Source: Phymatolithon calcareum | Lineage: Eukaryota > Rhodophyta > Florideophyceae > Hapalidiales | DNA: 64,000 nucleotides | Direction: 5' to 3' | NCBI GenBank assembly: GCA_977006965.1 | Contig: OZ345355.1 | Location: 496,001-560,000, forward strand | Shown here: positions 1-12,611 of the stretch, piece by piece | How positions within the stretch are numbered: the first letter of the stretch is position 1 | How the letters are laid out: each line of letters begins with the position of its first letter | Translations under genes and position numbers: made by a program | Notes under the pieces: generated by a model | Told to the model about the DNA's origin: nothing | Seen by the model: the letters and a program-made list of their open reading frames with translations, nothing else | Database searches by the model: none

Positions 1-1813
1 ACATATCTGGCCGTCCACTTGGACTCGCGATATCATATGTGGAAACCACATAGGTTGCTGCACAGTAAGGGCAAAAGGTAGGCAGAGAAGAAGAATGTTT
101 TAAATTAGCTAGCAGCGCTGGGGGCGCAACCGGTGCCAGAAAATGCCTCGAGCGACTGTAAACTGATGACTCCTATTTCTTCATAAATTTAAATCAGCCG
201 ATTGGTGCCAAAGCAGTTAATGTGAACACATTATTTCTCGGGCCGGGAGCGCATACAATCCGCAAGGACTATGTAGACCATGGCCATCCGAAGGGAAAAA
301 TGCACTGGAGTGTCGCCTTTTTGATTATCTCAGGGAATCTGAAGAGCAGGTACCCCGAGGGACGGTTATCCTCCGGCACGGACAGCATAAATTATATCCC
401 AGAGGAGTGACCTGCCAATCGACGGAGAGTGTCGTGATGCATTGTCTAACCAGTAAAATGTGACTCACATGGTTATTGAGAGGAGAGTTTGCATAGGTTT
501 AGGCACTGCCCCGATCGGGGTGAAGTATACAATCTGCAGCGAATTAATAACCCCTGGGTAATCGATGTGCAGAAAGGCATTGACGGCAGATGATTCTGTG
601 CTGTGGCAGTCGGGTAAAAACAATTGGATGGTTTTCATATGAAATCCATATCTCATAGTTTACAAGTAACTCTTTAAGTAACTGTGTGATGGCCGTAGCA
701 ATGCACTGCAACACTGCCCATGAAACACAATGCCCGTTCGTGAAAGGAACCTCATCCAGACTGAGGACATGTAGATGAATCTATCATAGTATACAATCGT
801 GTTTGAAGCCAGAGACAAGGCCGAAAACCGTTATTGGTCACTATAGGTACTGTATTACATTAGTACTGAATGTACTTAAGGCAATATATGGATGTATTCG
901 AGAGGGGAGGACGTGGAAATGCACAAAGAAAAAATTGCAGACTTGAGATTCCATTGAGAAATGTGATCGGCAATTTAAGAAGTAGCTTACCGTTAATAAT
1001 AGCTTGAAAGGTGCTCGAAAGGGATTTTTGCGCACACACGGTTGAAAACAAGTATGCAAAACGCAGACTCACTGCACGCTGGAAGCTGGACATCAATTCA
1101 GTAGAGAGCGTCGGACTGCATTGAGAAACGATCCGCAACGGAAGAAAAACTTTACCTTTCACGGTCGCTTGAAGAGTGCGCAGAATGGGCCTTGAGGGAT
1201 TACCACAGAGCAGAAATGCGAGCTCAGACATAGCCCCTCACTGGAAGCTGGGCACCAATTGAGTGAGTTGGAGGACCTCGAAAGATGTGCCGCGGCGCGG
1301 CGACCATGCGGAGAAGACAACATCGCGTCCTGTCTTTGACTAAGGCACGCAATGAGTTTGGGGAGAGTACGATATATTAAACCGAAATCAGTCAGATATC
1401 TCAGGAACGCCGCGATTGGAACTGGAAATAATGGCGTACCTGTACGCCGAAACACTCGACCGCGTTGCGGTACTGCATGAGTCCTGCAGGGAATTTGAGT
1501 TCGCAGAAAATGGGTATGGCAACCTTATGCTGCACTGTCTGATGGTGGTGAGATGCCATATATATATATACCCTACGTGCCGCTAACGTTTGATACATTT
1601 AAAGTTTGCAGTGCGAAAAGGAAACGCTATGGTAACGTTCGAAATGTGTAACGTTATCAATTTCAGCCAATGAAAACGTCCGACCAGTATCCTCTATGAT
1701 AATTTACTACAGTCAATCGCCATTACTGTAAACCCACAGTCATATCGGACCACTGCTCACATGTATGACATGTGCACTGACCGCCGCATTTACTTGCACC
1801 TATTTTTATATTA
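1..1813. other. No recognisable gene or element
   Basis: Only short open frames occur on both strands, none with a recognisable motif. A short AT dinucleotide run lies near 1558-1572. Confidence 0.4.
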
Positions 1814-2734
1814 CAGTCAATCCTCGTTAAATGGATGACCAATGTGGAACGACTTGATATCAAGCAAACTGAGGATATTCCAAAAGTGAATTTGAATCAA
1901 AAGTCTGAGGACACACGTGTCCAGCGGAGGGACGTGGTGCCGTACACATTCCGCCAACTGAATTTGATCAAGAGCACATTCTTGCAGGCGCAATGCTCGC
2001 TCCAGATCGCCAAGTGGCACAGCCAACGCGGAGGGCCAGTGAAGTAGCTGCGCTCTACGTTGAGATGGGGTCTGCTATGTAGAATTCTATCGGGACTTAC
2101 TGTTCGTCTGTCAATGTACTGTAGATGATATCTGTCAATGTACGTTAGCTACTTTAGCTGCCATTCCAAACTGCATGCAATCCTCAAATTATTAGACCAC
2201 AGACAGAAACGTTCTGCCACGGCCACTGCAGACTGAAATCCTGTTCTCCCTCTCTGGACATTTCCCGTACTTCACAAATTGACGTTGAGAGTGCTACGTC
2301 CACAACAAAAATACTTTCTATCCCTTCCAGAGAAATCAAAATGTCAGGCGCAGGTCATCGCCGACACAACACTCTCACGAACAAAATTCCGTCTCTATGT
2401 TCCACCGAGCCAGCCTCTCATGTCCAGAGTTCTCTCTGCAACCTCAACACTTTCCGTCAGGCAGAGCGAAAAATAGTACAGTGGAATAAAGACATATTAA
2501 CTGTACTCGACGCGTGTACAAGTGGACAACATACGCAGTGCGTCGGTATCAAAATATTAAAAAAATTTCATTCATCTGCCGTGGCCAGGGTCTGAGAAAA
2601 TATTCTCAAATCGAGTATTCCACACACCTTAAAAATCGTTAAATTCAGGAGTATCCTATATTCGTTCATCTACTTCATATCCGTGAAAGCGAGGATATTC
2701 TGATTTCGAGGATCCATTTATCGAGGATTGACTC
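1814..2734. mobile_element. Mariner/pogo-like non-autonomous inverted-repeat element
   Basis: The ends are inverted repeats of about 22 bp. The left reads CAGTCAATCCTCGTTAAATG, and the right, reversed, reads GAGTCAATCCTCGATAAATG. Both ends abut a TA dinucleotide (1812-1813 and 2735-2736), the target duplication expected of Tc1/mariner/pogo elements. The 921-bp interior has no transposase motif I can recognise, so this is a deletion derivative or MITE. Class assignment from termini and TA is inference. Confidence 0.65.
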
Positions 2735-3584
2735 TATTCGAAAACATACCAAATATCGAATATTGCATAGCATATTAGATACTTTTTTAACACTATGTGA
2801 TACTTTGTTTCTCGAAAAAAGCTCTCCTAGACGTATAACATTGAAAAAAAACCTCTTCGAGATATCTCCAATCTTCTTTTTCCGAAAATAAATTAGGATT
2901 TATACAAAAAATGAAGAAACATCCGTGTACATCGAATATATATATGAAGGACTTGGAGTCGGAATACCGTTATGGCTCGGCACCATTTTTTTTCCAGCTC
3001 ATGATCATATCTCTGGAAGATGTGGAATTGTAAGCTGAACCTGAGACCTCCCTTTATAGACGGCACAAGACCCGTAATTACATGTGGAGGTGTACGGGAC
3101 GGCTGAAGGCGTTCCTCTGACAGATCAGCACACGTGTTCCCCTGGGACATTTGCATGAAGTGGCCCGGGGACATGCATGCAAACCTAGGACAATACATTC
3201 AGAGAGAGGGGAATCTAAAGTGTCATCTGCCCTCCGGACCCCATTCTCCGCAAGTATACGACCGGCCACCGCCAACTGTACGAAGGCAGAACTCACCGAC
3301 ACACGTTCATCCCTCATGTGAGGGTCAATATGCACAATTGAAAAACATCAACGACATTGCTACGGCAATTGCGAAGCCAAAAGGTACAAACGAAAGGCTC
3401 GCGAATTTGAGACTCTCACGTCGGCCATAATCAGCCTAAAATCGACATGAAAAGTCAAGGTGGTATCGAAAAAACAAGCTCATGGCAGCGACCGCATCGC
3501 CTCAGAGCGACTAAGTGGTTATATCGATGTCCCCAAGACCCCAACGCTCCAGCAACCTGGGGAAGTGGCCTGGTGATGGTGTAA
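2735..3584. other. No recognisable gene or element
   Basis: AT-rich stretch after the inverted-repeat element; no motif-bearing reading frame was found. Confidence 0.4.
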
Positions 3585-5368
3585 ATGTCGAAGACGGAGC
3601 ATGACAGCAAATTTGAGTGTGTTCTGGAAGCTGTCAGCCAGCTAGCTGAAAATTTGAAACAGCTCATCTCCACAACAAGTAAGATCATGGAGAGCACAAA
3701 TTCTGCGATATTGACGACATTCTCTCGTGTTTCAGCACGTAACGCTAGCATAAGCCGTAATTTCTTCTAGAATAGCAAGCACGAACACCCAGACAAGAGT
3801 GAAGACCCCTCACATTTGTCTCTCATCAAGAGTATCGTCAAAACTCAGTTCTTCGTAAAGTGGCCCACCGGATATATGATCAACTCTTTCGCGAGAGCGT
3901 ACCCTGCTGTTTAGAAGTGGCTTCCGGAAGAAACCATAAACCATCTCGCACCCTACAGTGAACTCAGAGGAAATTCTTCTGGGCTTTCTCTTCTGTCCTA
4001 TTCTTGCGTTGATTGGAACTAGGGCCGCAACATGACTAACTGGAAGACTATTTATGTTCTTGAGCGCCAACGTGATCAGCAGCGCTATACTTGAAATCCG
4101 AAGAACAGACTTCGGCGTCGCACGAGGCCGAGTAGTGCCTGATTGGATGGAATCTTTAGGTGGTAGGCGGGCTACGATAAAGTAAGTCTGGAAGAAGATC
4201 TTGAGCGAGCTCCCGCAGTAGGACTAATATGGTCGAGCGAAGCGCACGCGAATGGAACGAGCCCCGAACAAATTTGATGTACACAAGGACTTCGTTATAA
4301 GCACGATCAGGCTCATCATTCGCACCTCATTATCGTATGAACGAACGGAAGACAGGAATCACGTTCTAGAGGGTTTTATGTTCCTCGGCCATAAGTTGAA
4401 GACTTTCGACACTCGCAACGCGGCAAAGCAGGCTGGATTCGAGCTGCAGTTTATTGAGGAGATTTCACAAGCCGAAAGTGTACTCCCCACGTACGTCAAA
4501 GGCACTATATGAGATATGAAGGGCTGCTACAGGACAGGAAGGATTGAAACTGAACTCCAAGATGCAAACAACACATTATGGAAAGACGTTGCTCGAAACT
4601 TTCTAAGTTTATTCCTGAAGCTGAAGTGAGCTCGGCTCATGATTGCCGAGGATAGAGTCAACGAGATTGGGGGTTGATATTCCCAAGTATTGGAATGAAA
4701 CCCAAGTTGTTAGCCTGCACGAATTTGCGCTAAAAATTATAACGTCCTTATTCCTGGCAGCTTAGGATACCAAGCTCGTCATGAGCAGCTCCAAGCTGAC
4801 TTTGAAAGCTGTGCATATTCTCGCCATCGGGCTAAGAGGTGTTCTTCGGCAGTGCTTAGCCCATGATCCAACTCCGATCGAGAAAACCGCGATGGGAGAA
4901 ATGACAGCTAACGTACTGGAAGATGGACAGGATATTGCAATCGTTTCAGGCTGATTAGGAAAGCGGGCCAGCATGGATTTGCAAAAGACAGCGGCTGTGG
5001 ACAGTATCAGGAAAGAAAAGTTTACGATCAAGTGCAGTGAGTACCTGAAAAAGCTTGAGGCTCTGCAGCAAGAGCAGCTATTTTCTGATCTAGGAACTGG
5101 AAGGTCAGAGGGCGGAAAATCATTTCCGCTATCCGACATTCCAGATATGCTCGACGTGGAACAGGACGGTGTGGATGATTCTGATGTTGAAAACCTTTTA
5201 GGGGGAGATTGGAGCGGCGTCATTCGTCAAGTATTTCATGTTCTATGTCTTTTCTTCACAATTCTGTATTTCAATATGCTTCGAATTGTTCATTTGCTAC
5301 TACGTGTGGGCGTCCATAGCAGGGTCTTTAGTGACACGCAGTTCACGCGATTTGAAAAGATTTCTTGA
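3585..5368 (+). pseudogene. Decayed coding region, unknown function
   Basis: Several plus-strand frames read on through isolated stops. The frame from 3585 continues past one TAG (3768-3770) to about 3915. The frame from 4252 continues past one TGA (4510-4512) to 4629. A third runs from about 4760 past one TGA (near 4951) to 5368. Long frames broken by single stops suggest one or more old genes or transposon ORFs decaying by point mutation. Composition is charged and helix-prone, with a Lys/Glu/Leu/Gln-rich stretch around 4973-5100, and a hydrophobic segment near 5240-5310 that may lie beyond the true end. I recognise no domain. The three pieces need not belong to one gene. Confidence 0.4.
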
Positions 5369-8300
5369 GTACATCTAATTAATTTGTGAACCTCAATGCA
5401 ATGACAGTGAAAATGACACTTAGATGCCCGGGAATCATCTCTGGTGAAGTATTCGTGCAGCTTTGGCTACCTGCCAATCAGTCTCATATGATTACAAAAG
5501 CGTCCTCTTTGGATGAACCTCGTCGAAATTCACCTCGACATGAAGGGCGAGGGTGGCAGGCTCTTGGTCGGATGCAGAGCCTTTGGAGGGGAACTTGAGT
5601 CCGGCGAGATTTCTTCCTCCTTCTGTAGCAAATTCAAAGGCTCCTTCCCAGGTTGTGTTCGACCATCCGGCACACCTCTAGTGCATGACGTGGACAGGTG
5701 GAAGAGAGGTGCTCAGGTCACGCACAATGCTTCGAGCCAAAATTACTTTGCGCGGAGGAACTGTCGCGGATTGAAAGTCCTCCCCTTTTAAAACGACGAC
5801 TCCAAGGACTTGCATCCATCAAAGAGTGACAGCGGCGTTAACTTATTCTTTGTAAACACTGTCTTCACGATAGTCAGCCGCAATTTGTAGAGCGTCTCAC
5901 AAATCCACGAACGAATCGATATCAATGCGGAAAGAAAGAACACGCGCAACGGAGGACATGAGCACGAAGTACGTAGAGGGAAGCACAGAGAAATTAGTAT
6001 CTTCACGATGCACAAAACTGGAAGCAAAGACGCGAAAGTCGAAAGGAGTACATTCTGAAGTCTTCGATCTGAGCACGGTCTGTCTGCTCAAGTTTCCTTC
6101 AACTATGCGATGAGGAATGTGGGAGTATTCAATATGCTTTGAAGGCAGCGCCCTCGTTGCCGCGACATTGGCAAAATGCACAGCTCGACGCAAAGAAAAA
6201 TCATTAAAAGATTCTGGTCTTAGTACTATATGCTGCGTTTCCGACGCCAATGTCGACGTTGCACGCATTTCGTTTTATAGATGCGCAATGCACGCGGAAA
6301 AGCTAATTTGGCGTGAGCGCAGCTCCTCGAGCTTCATTGTGTGCACGTAGTTTTGAAATAGTTAAGAATCCTGTCGGTTGTAAATATCGGTAATCAAATC
6401 CAGCAGACGGATGCATGAGAACGTGCGAGGCCGCCAGCGGCAAGGGTATGGCCGACTGCATTAGAGTTGGAGATGATGACAGCATCGGTTCTATACGGAC
6501 CGACGACGGCACAGAAGCACCTGATTGCAATGCATCAAGGCTCCCTTCGGCAGGAAAAGAACAAGATAGCGCGGAATTGCCGCTCCGGTCGACGAAACTG
6601 AAGGAAGAGCGCTAGAAGTCAGAATTGCATCACTCAGTGAAAAAAGAATAGGTGGTGCGGCACTATGGATGAGGATGTTGGCCCTCCTGGTGTTATAACT
6701 GGATCAAGTGTGTCAGAAGTCGCCAGTGCAGCACTCAGTGCAAAACGAATCGGTGCTGCGATCTCTACTGTTGATACTGGAAAGAAGAGACGCGTTGGTT
6801 GGTTTGCAGGAGCGATTGGGGTCGCCCGTTTGCGCTTTTGACCGCCCATCGTACGGTGTGCGATAGGTGTAGAGGTGTCAAAGATCCTGGCGGTGGCGTA
6901 CGGAAGGCCTGACGCTTACAGGTCATGATTATCCAAGCGGCTGCTGCTGAGTTCTGTTTGCAGACGTTTGGAGCATCTTGTTCTCGCCGTCAGAATGCTT
7001 GCAGATCAGACTCTTTTCTATAGTTAGCACTGCATGCATTTGTGGGCTCGATCTGCGATTTGAGATGACATTACCACATGATGGAAATAGAGCACCGGCC
7101 CGGTATAGTCCCGTGAACACCTTATGAACGTTAATTTACTGCGAGGACTACTTTGTCTACCTTCGCCCCGAAGCGTGCTGTTCTCTGCGATGGCGCTCCG
7201 ACCGTAGTGTGTCTCGCCAGGTACGAAGTAATCACTATTTACTGCCGGAACCTCAAAAATCTAGAGCCCCTTGTCGACGCCAAGTCCGACCATAAACCGC
7301 TTCCCACTTTGCATGATCACTGGATTTTCCCCGCGATTGGAAAGGCTGCAGTATTTCGATTTTCGAAAATGCCCAAGGGTGGAATTTTTCATGATGCTTC
7401 TGATCCGTCGTACGAACTTTTCAATCGACATATATGGTGCCGAAAACAATTGAACCACTCTGCGCGCTCTTCTCTCTCGGTTCACATATTTCTCACGTTT
7501 CTAATGATATGAAATGATCCATATGTCTTGCAATCTCTTCCAGCTCAGCGATCTCGATGTCAAACCGGACTTGGGCTAACGATCTATTGGTGTCCATATC
7601 GTATTCGCAAATGCTCTAAAACGATTCCCAGCTCAACCTCTCGCAGCAGTAAAACCTTTGCCAGAAACTTTGATTAAGGCATCCCAATAGGTGGGACCGA
7701 CAGTCGTCGGACCTTTTGGCAGCCGTCTTCCTTTGCTCGCTAGTCAACCAACTTACAACGGTGGCATGTTTTACATCGCAAAAAATGGCCCTCCTTGTAT
7801 GCTGCACTCAATTTCGCCAGAGATCGAGAGCACTCAAATTGCGTAACCCTCAATTACGAATCAAAATATTCGCTGTATATATCAACATGGAGACTATCGC
7901 CACCATTGGGAAGGTGTTTAACATAATAAATTGGGATTGCTAAATGGCTACATGAAACATTGGCGAACAAGTCCAGAGCCTCGGATGCAAGGGAAGTCGA
8001 CTGGGAAATCGAAATTGACTGACCTGTCCAGTCCTATCTTCTTGAAACGAATCCGAAGAAGAAACCACGATAATCGAGGACAGAGATTTCATTTTTCCGC
8101 GGAAACCGAGTGTATATCAGAAGAATTAGGTAGGCCGCTGTACGAATCCATGAAGTGCGGAATAGTTGGCATGATCTACTCTCCAGCCGGTGCTGAAATG
8201 TCTCTTGCACTCATATGGGCCACCTGAAAGATTTGCCATCGTTGCGCAATCTGTCGGAAATAGAGTTCCTATTGATGACGGTGACTGAATGCAAGTCGAA

Positions 8301-9789
8301 GTCTCAAAAAAGAATTGACGCTGAAAAGGTATGATCTTCGTGAACAGACAGAGAGAACGAGAAGGAGAGAAAAAGAGTTCTGTCAATCTTGACCTCTGAT
8401 TCGAAACAGAGCAATATAATGGTAATTTATCCAGAAGTTCACGAGAGTTTCATTCTCGCTGATCTCTTTGTAGAGGCTAAATGCGCTATGGGAAAAATTT
8501 AGGATGGTGAAGATGGAGATGAGACTACCACGGAGGAGATGACTTCCGGACAGAGGAAAAATCTGAAACGTCTAGCTATACGTATAGTGTTTGCCGCCAG
8601 AACCCTTTCTCAACATTCTCAGTTTGCCGTCGATTTCCGAAAAACACGCTTGCTACGATTCGTTTCAACACGCAAAGTCGCACAGCCCTGGCATCGGCGT
8701 TCCACTAGACGATGTGCTTTTCGCCTCAAGGAATCATACGCGCGAGAAAGAAAACGTGTGTCGTTGGAAAATAGTTCTGCAATTAAGAGAAAATGTCGGG
8801 AATTAAGCAACAAGCTGGCGCAACAGGAACACAGGAGGAGAGAGAAAACTGCGAGATCGTACTATTTTTCAATGGCACATCGTCGAAGATCTGGAAAACA
8901 TGGACTGATAATTTCCTGCTTGTGCTTACTATATATATAGTGATGCTATTTGCAGCAACTGCTTGCCATTCATCAAGTAATGCTAAAGCCGGTGTGTCCA
9001 AGCGAGGAAGAAAGAAGAGTAGCTAGAGCGACTAACATTATCTTGAACCACACATATTAAGAGGAAGGTTGCTTGAGTAGCAGCTAATGGGCTGTGTAGC
9101 CTCTAGTTGGGTAGACAGCCACCTTTACAATAAACTACCTGGACAGCAAAGACGTTGACATTATCGGTGTCTAATATGAAGCAGTGTTGCAAGCACCCAC
9201 TTGATGGGCTGTTGGTCTCCTCATCGTTAAAAAACATCGCTTTTGATAAGTTGCACATATGATGATCACGAGATAGCGAGACAAAGCCGACGGACGAACC
9301 AGTGCCGGGCTGTTCGCGTGCGCACCAGGAAGGACATCTGGCCATCGTGCGTAGACACTGCGACCAACACTGTCGCCTTTGGCCCATCGACAGTCCCAGC
9401 GATCCTCACCAATTCGGACTATAAGAGCACAACCGCAACTCGCAGCTGGATGTTCGAAGGAAGCCTCTCCCTTCTCCCCACGCACAACCTTCTCAATCCT
9501 AGCGACTTGCCTCTCTCTCCTCATTTAGTGATCAAAGGTTTTCTAAATATACCTTAACATTAATTTGCGCAAACGCAACCAGTGGCGGATTTGGCGGCAG
9601 CTTTCGCAACGGCGCGAACAACTAAGTCTCATTCTGGCACTGAGACCGAGACTAGGTTCCTTGGGTGTTCAGAGTTGGATATCAAGAAATCTTGGTTCGA
9701 CAAAGCACCCCTACAAATTCAGCGGATAGCGTAGGAGTGCGTTTCCGTGCAAATGTCGATCACAAACGTTTTGACCGTGCTTTAGCTGT
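5369..9789. other. Mostly unrecognised sequence
   Basis: No convincing gene. Two weak items: a frame at 7153-7512 (+) with a DHKPL motif, as in Ty3/gypsy RNase H regions, possibly a very old scrap; and a 77-aa frame at 8793-9026 (+) with one hydrophobic segment, probably chance. Neither is strong enough to annotate separately. Confidence 0.35.
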
Positions 9790-10575
9790 GCTAGTTCGCT
9801 AAAGTTAAGAAGTCATATTTCATTTGTGGAAATTTAAGTATTGCTTGAAGTTCTCTTATAATGTCGTACGGAAATTTTCTCATTCTCTTCGATTCAAGGC
9901 TCTCTCCTTCCTTTTTCAGGAATGCTGATCGAAGTGCTTCTGCAGTCTGGTTCTCTACTATGTGCATCATCGCTTCATCAGACGGTTCTCTGGTTTCCAT
10001 TTCTGCGATGTCATTACTTGCGGCTTGGAGCTCTTCTTCGTTCCTTCTCGCTGACGGTTCCCCTAGGAAATTTCCTTCTTTAGCCTTCGTCTTTCTCAGT
10101 ACATGGAAAGCTAATATTTCCCGTCGATGGAAGGCAGCTTGGATTCCACAGAAGACACGGAGTCTATCCGTCTTTCCTTGTGCCAGTGTCTCAAAGACAT
10201 CTCGGAAAACTTTTTTCAGCTTCCTGCACGGCGATCTGAATGTTTTCTGTCCACGGTGTTAGGTGTATAGCTTACTCCCAATGTGGTTGAACTAATTCCT
10301 TGGATACCTGGATTCATTTATGTACGCGAACGCTCTTCTTGAATACTCCGAGTGTACAGCGTGGTCTTTTCCTTCTTAAGGCGCAGCATCATCTGTGTGT
10401 CTGTGACTTCCTCAGGTCCTAGGGATACTCTAAGGTAGGTGACTTCCAAGACATGTGCGAGGGCCTTCTTAGCCAGCTTGAATGTCACGCCCGATGTCTC
10501 TTCCTGTTGAAGTATCTCAAGATGAGTATGGAGCAGACGCAATGTTGAGCAACTCGAAGGTTTCCAAATCATTAA
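9790..10575 (-). pseudogene. LINE reverse-transcriptase C-terminal fragment
   Basis: Translated minus-strand pieces match the C-terminal half of the better preserved LINE at 36.1-37.7 kb. One piece carries GVTFKLAKKALAHVLEVTYL, aligning with the region after the catalytic FADD motif. Another carries EGESLESKRMRKFPYDII, aligning with EGESLESSRKRKIPYDIV of the other copy. The pieces lie in different frames with stops between, so the copy is dead. No 3' tail or target duplication is visible. Confidence 0.7.
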
Positions 10576-11269
10576 TTTTTTCCTCCGATGGACGGGTAGA
10601 GCCTTAGGATATCCTGTACAAAATGCTGGCCCTGAGTTTCATTTTCCTGTTTCTTTAGATTCCTCATTTCGTTCTTTTTTCTCTTCTTCTCTCTCCTTTT
10701 TGCTATTAGTCTCTGCTGAAGTGGATCTCAAGTTGCAATATGCTGCACCTCCTCCGTCTTGTATGCATACTGGAATGATGGATATAATCGAATTTTGGGA
10801 CAAACGGGAAATTCGCATAAGCAGCACTGATAGATTTATCGTCAGGAACAGCAAGAGCGGCAATCTGATCAATGAAAATTGTATGGAACACGTGGCGGCA
10901 ATATAGTTTACGATATTTCCTTCCAGTATGTCAAGACGCACTGCACGTTCTTCAGGGAACGGTATCCAGACTTCCACAATGGAGGCGCTAGAACTGGATG
11001 TCTTCGAATACCGTGCAACATCGTGTGCTTTAAGTCGAATTCTGGGACGGGGTAAAGTTTGAGTAGATTTCTGAACGGGATTTAGAAGCGACAACTCAAT
11101 CTATCCTTTCGCTTTCGAATCTGGCCATACCTGATGCTGAAAATGCTCTTCACTCCACCGAGCCGAGCCAGTCGGGGAGCGAGTTCTGCAGAAATTCTGC
11201 CACGGGGACTAAATTCATGCAGGGGAGGTGAATTTACTCGTCACTTTTTGATCGCAACGGAAATTTTGT
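10576..11269. other. No recognisable gene
   Basis: A minus-strand frame (10639-11094) without an ATG start has a Lys/Glu-rich end. It shows no known motif and could be part of the adjacent LINE scrap or chance. Confidence 0.35.
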
Positions 11270-11750
11270 TATGAATGTAGATACTGAATGCATGTTTTCT
11301 GTGCCTCCTGAGCAGAGTGAGGGCGCCTTCAATACGACCACCAAATGAATTTAGGTATTGCATGAATGTTTTCTGTTGCTCCTGAGGAGACTTAGGGTGG
11401 TGGAATGAGTTTAAAAACTAAAGGCAAGTTTTCTGTGTCTCCTGAACGAGACTGGCCTGGCATTGATACGAGAAACAAATGAATTTAGTTGTTGACCGTG
11501 TGTTTTTGCCTCTTTAGCGAACTTGAGGCTGAATATGTACGACTGACAAATGAATTTCGCTACTGAACGTATGTTTTCTGTGCCTTCTGAACGAACGTTT
11601 TGGCGGTATTGATGCAGTATTGATGCGAAAAAAATTTTACGTTTTCCGTTCCTCGTTCGCAGACCTTGGGCGGGGCTGATATGACCGAAATCTGAATTTA
11701 TGTATTTTGAGCTTTCTACACCTTCTGAATTTATGGCGGAAGATGCAGCA
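11270..11750. repeat. Degenerate tandem repeat, about seven units of 60-80 bp
   Basis: Units share a core like GAATTTA..TACTGAAC..ATGTTTTCTGTGCCTCCTGAACGA followed by a GG-rich part and ATTGATACGA. Successive units begin near 11274, 11345, 11411, 11478, 11550, 11631 and 11690. Units differ by many substitutions and small indels, so the array is old. It lies just left of the chromodomain-element LTR. Confidence 0.7.
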
Positions 11751-11879
11751 GAATTTCGCCAGTGACAGTGGCGTACTTAAGAGAGCTGTCGGAAATTTGC
11801 GGAGGATTGTCCCCTTCTGACATCTGCAATGTTCTCTCTCCGAGGCTTTGACCCCAGAGAAGGAAATAAGCAATGTTCT

Positions 11880-12599
11880 CTCTCCTGGGTTTTGACTCAC
11901 AAAATCAATACCCTTTTTGAAGAACACCCTTTGTGGGAGCAGCAAGGCCAGACATGATACTGAAGTATGGCAATCTTCTCAGACGTTCCACCTCAATTCT
12001 GCCATTACGTACTTCTTGAGATCATACACTGCGTGCAGACCACCGAGGATGGCATATACGCCTCTGTAAGACAATTGCTGTCGGTGACCCGCATGGATCG
12101 ATACCCTTTGTTATTTCTCTGTGCCACATTCAGTGACAGTCGAGAAGCGACCACGCGCAGAAACATCCGAGAGTCGATCAAAAATGCTAAAGACTGTCTT
12201 AGCGCCGCAATCAATAGCAGTCTAGAAGCAGCCTCGCGCGAAGGCGTTCCCGCGCCGACCTAAGCCGCTCGAGAGAGTTACGACGCTGCAACCAGCGGCA
12301 GTCGAGAATCGGCCACGCGTGAAGACGTTCCCGCGCGAGCCGAAGTCGGTCAAGAGAGTCTAGGTGCCAACACCGGTGGCAGCCTAGAAGAAGCCTTAGG
12401 TCAGCGACAACAGGGCTAAGGACGTCTTCCGGATGTGTTTCGATGCGGCCATCGCACCGCTACGCTGAGAGGGACAGAACTTCTGTCCCTCAAATTTACG
12501 AGCGCGCGGACACGGCGGCGTTTGAAGAGAAAAAGTGGTGGTTTCGGAGGAATGACACAGTGAAGAAGTTTGAGAACGGAGAAAGATATCAGACGCACA
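11880..12599 (-). mobile_element. Probable 3' LTR of chromodomain Ty3/gypsy element
   Basis: This block lies directly downstream (minus sense) of a degenerate pol and a polypurine tract. The junction is AGGGGAGAGGGA followed by TGTGCGTC, a normal PPT-LTR boundary with an LTR starting TG. The same sequence recurs without any pol at about 47.42-48.10 kb, as expected for a solo LTR. The left boundary is approximate. The interior contains diverged subrepeats of roughly 75 bp, such as GGCAGTCGAGAA..GGCCACGCG. Confidence 0.6.
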
Positions 12600-12611
12600 T
12601 CCCTCTCCCCT
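12600..12611 (-). other. Polypurine tract of the degenerate gypsy element
   Basis: On the minus strand this reads AGGGGAGAGGGA, immediately before the LTR start. It would prime plus-strand DNA synthesis in an active element. Confidence 0.55.

Noticed and set aside
7153-7512. Gypsy RNase H fragment (DHKPL)
   Set aside because: Only a five-residue motif matches, and the neighbouring RNase H motifs are absent.
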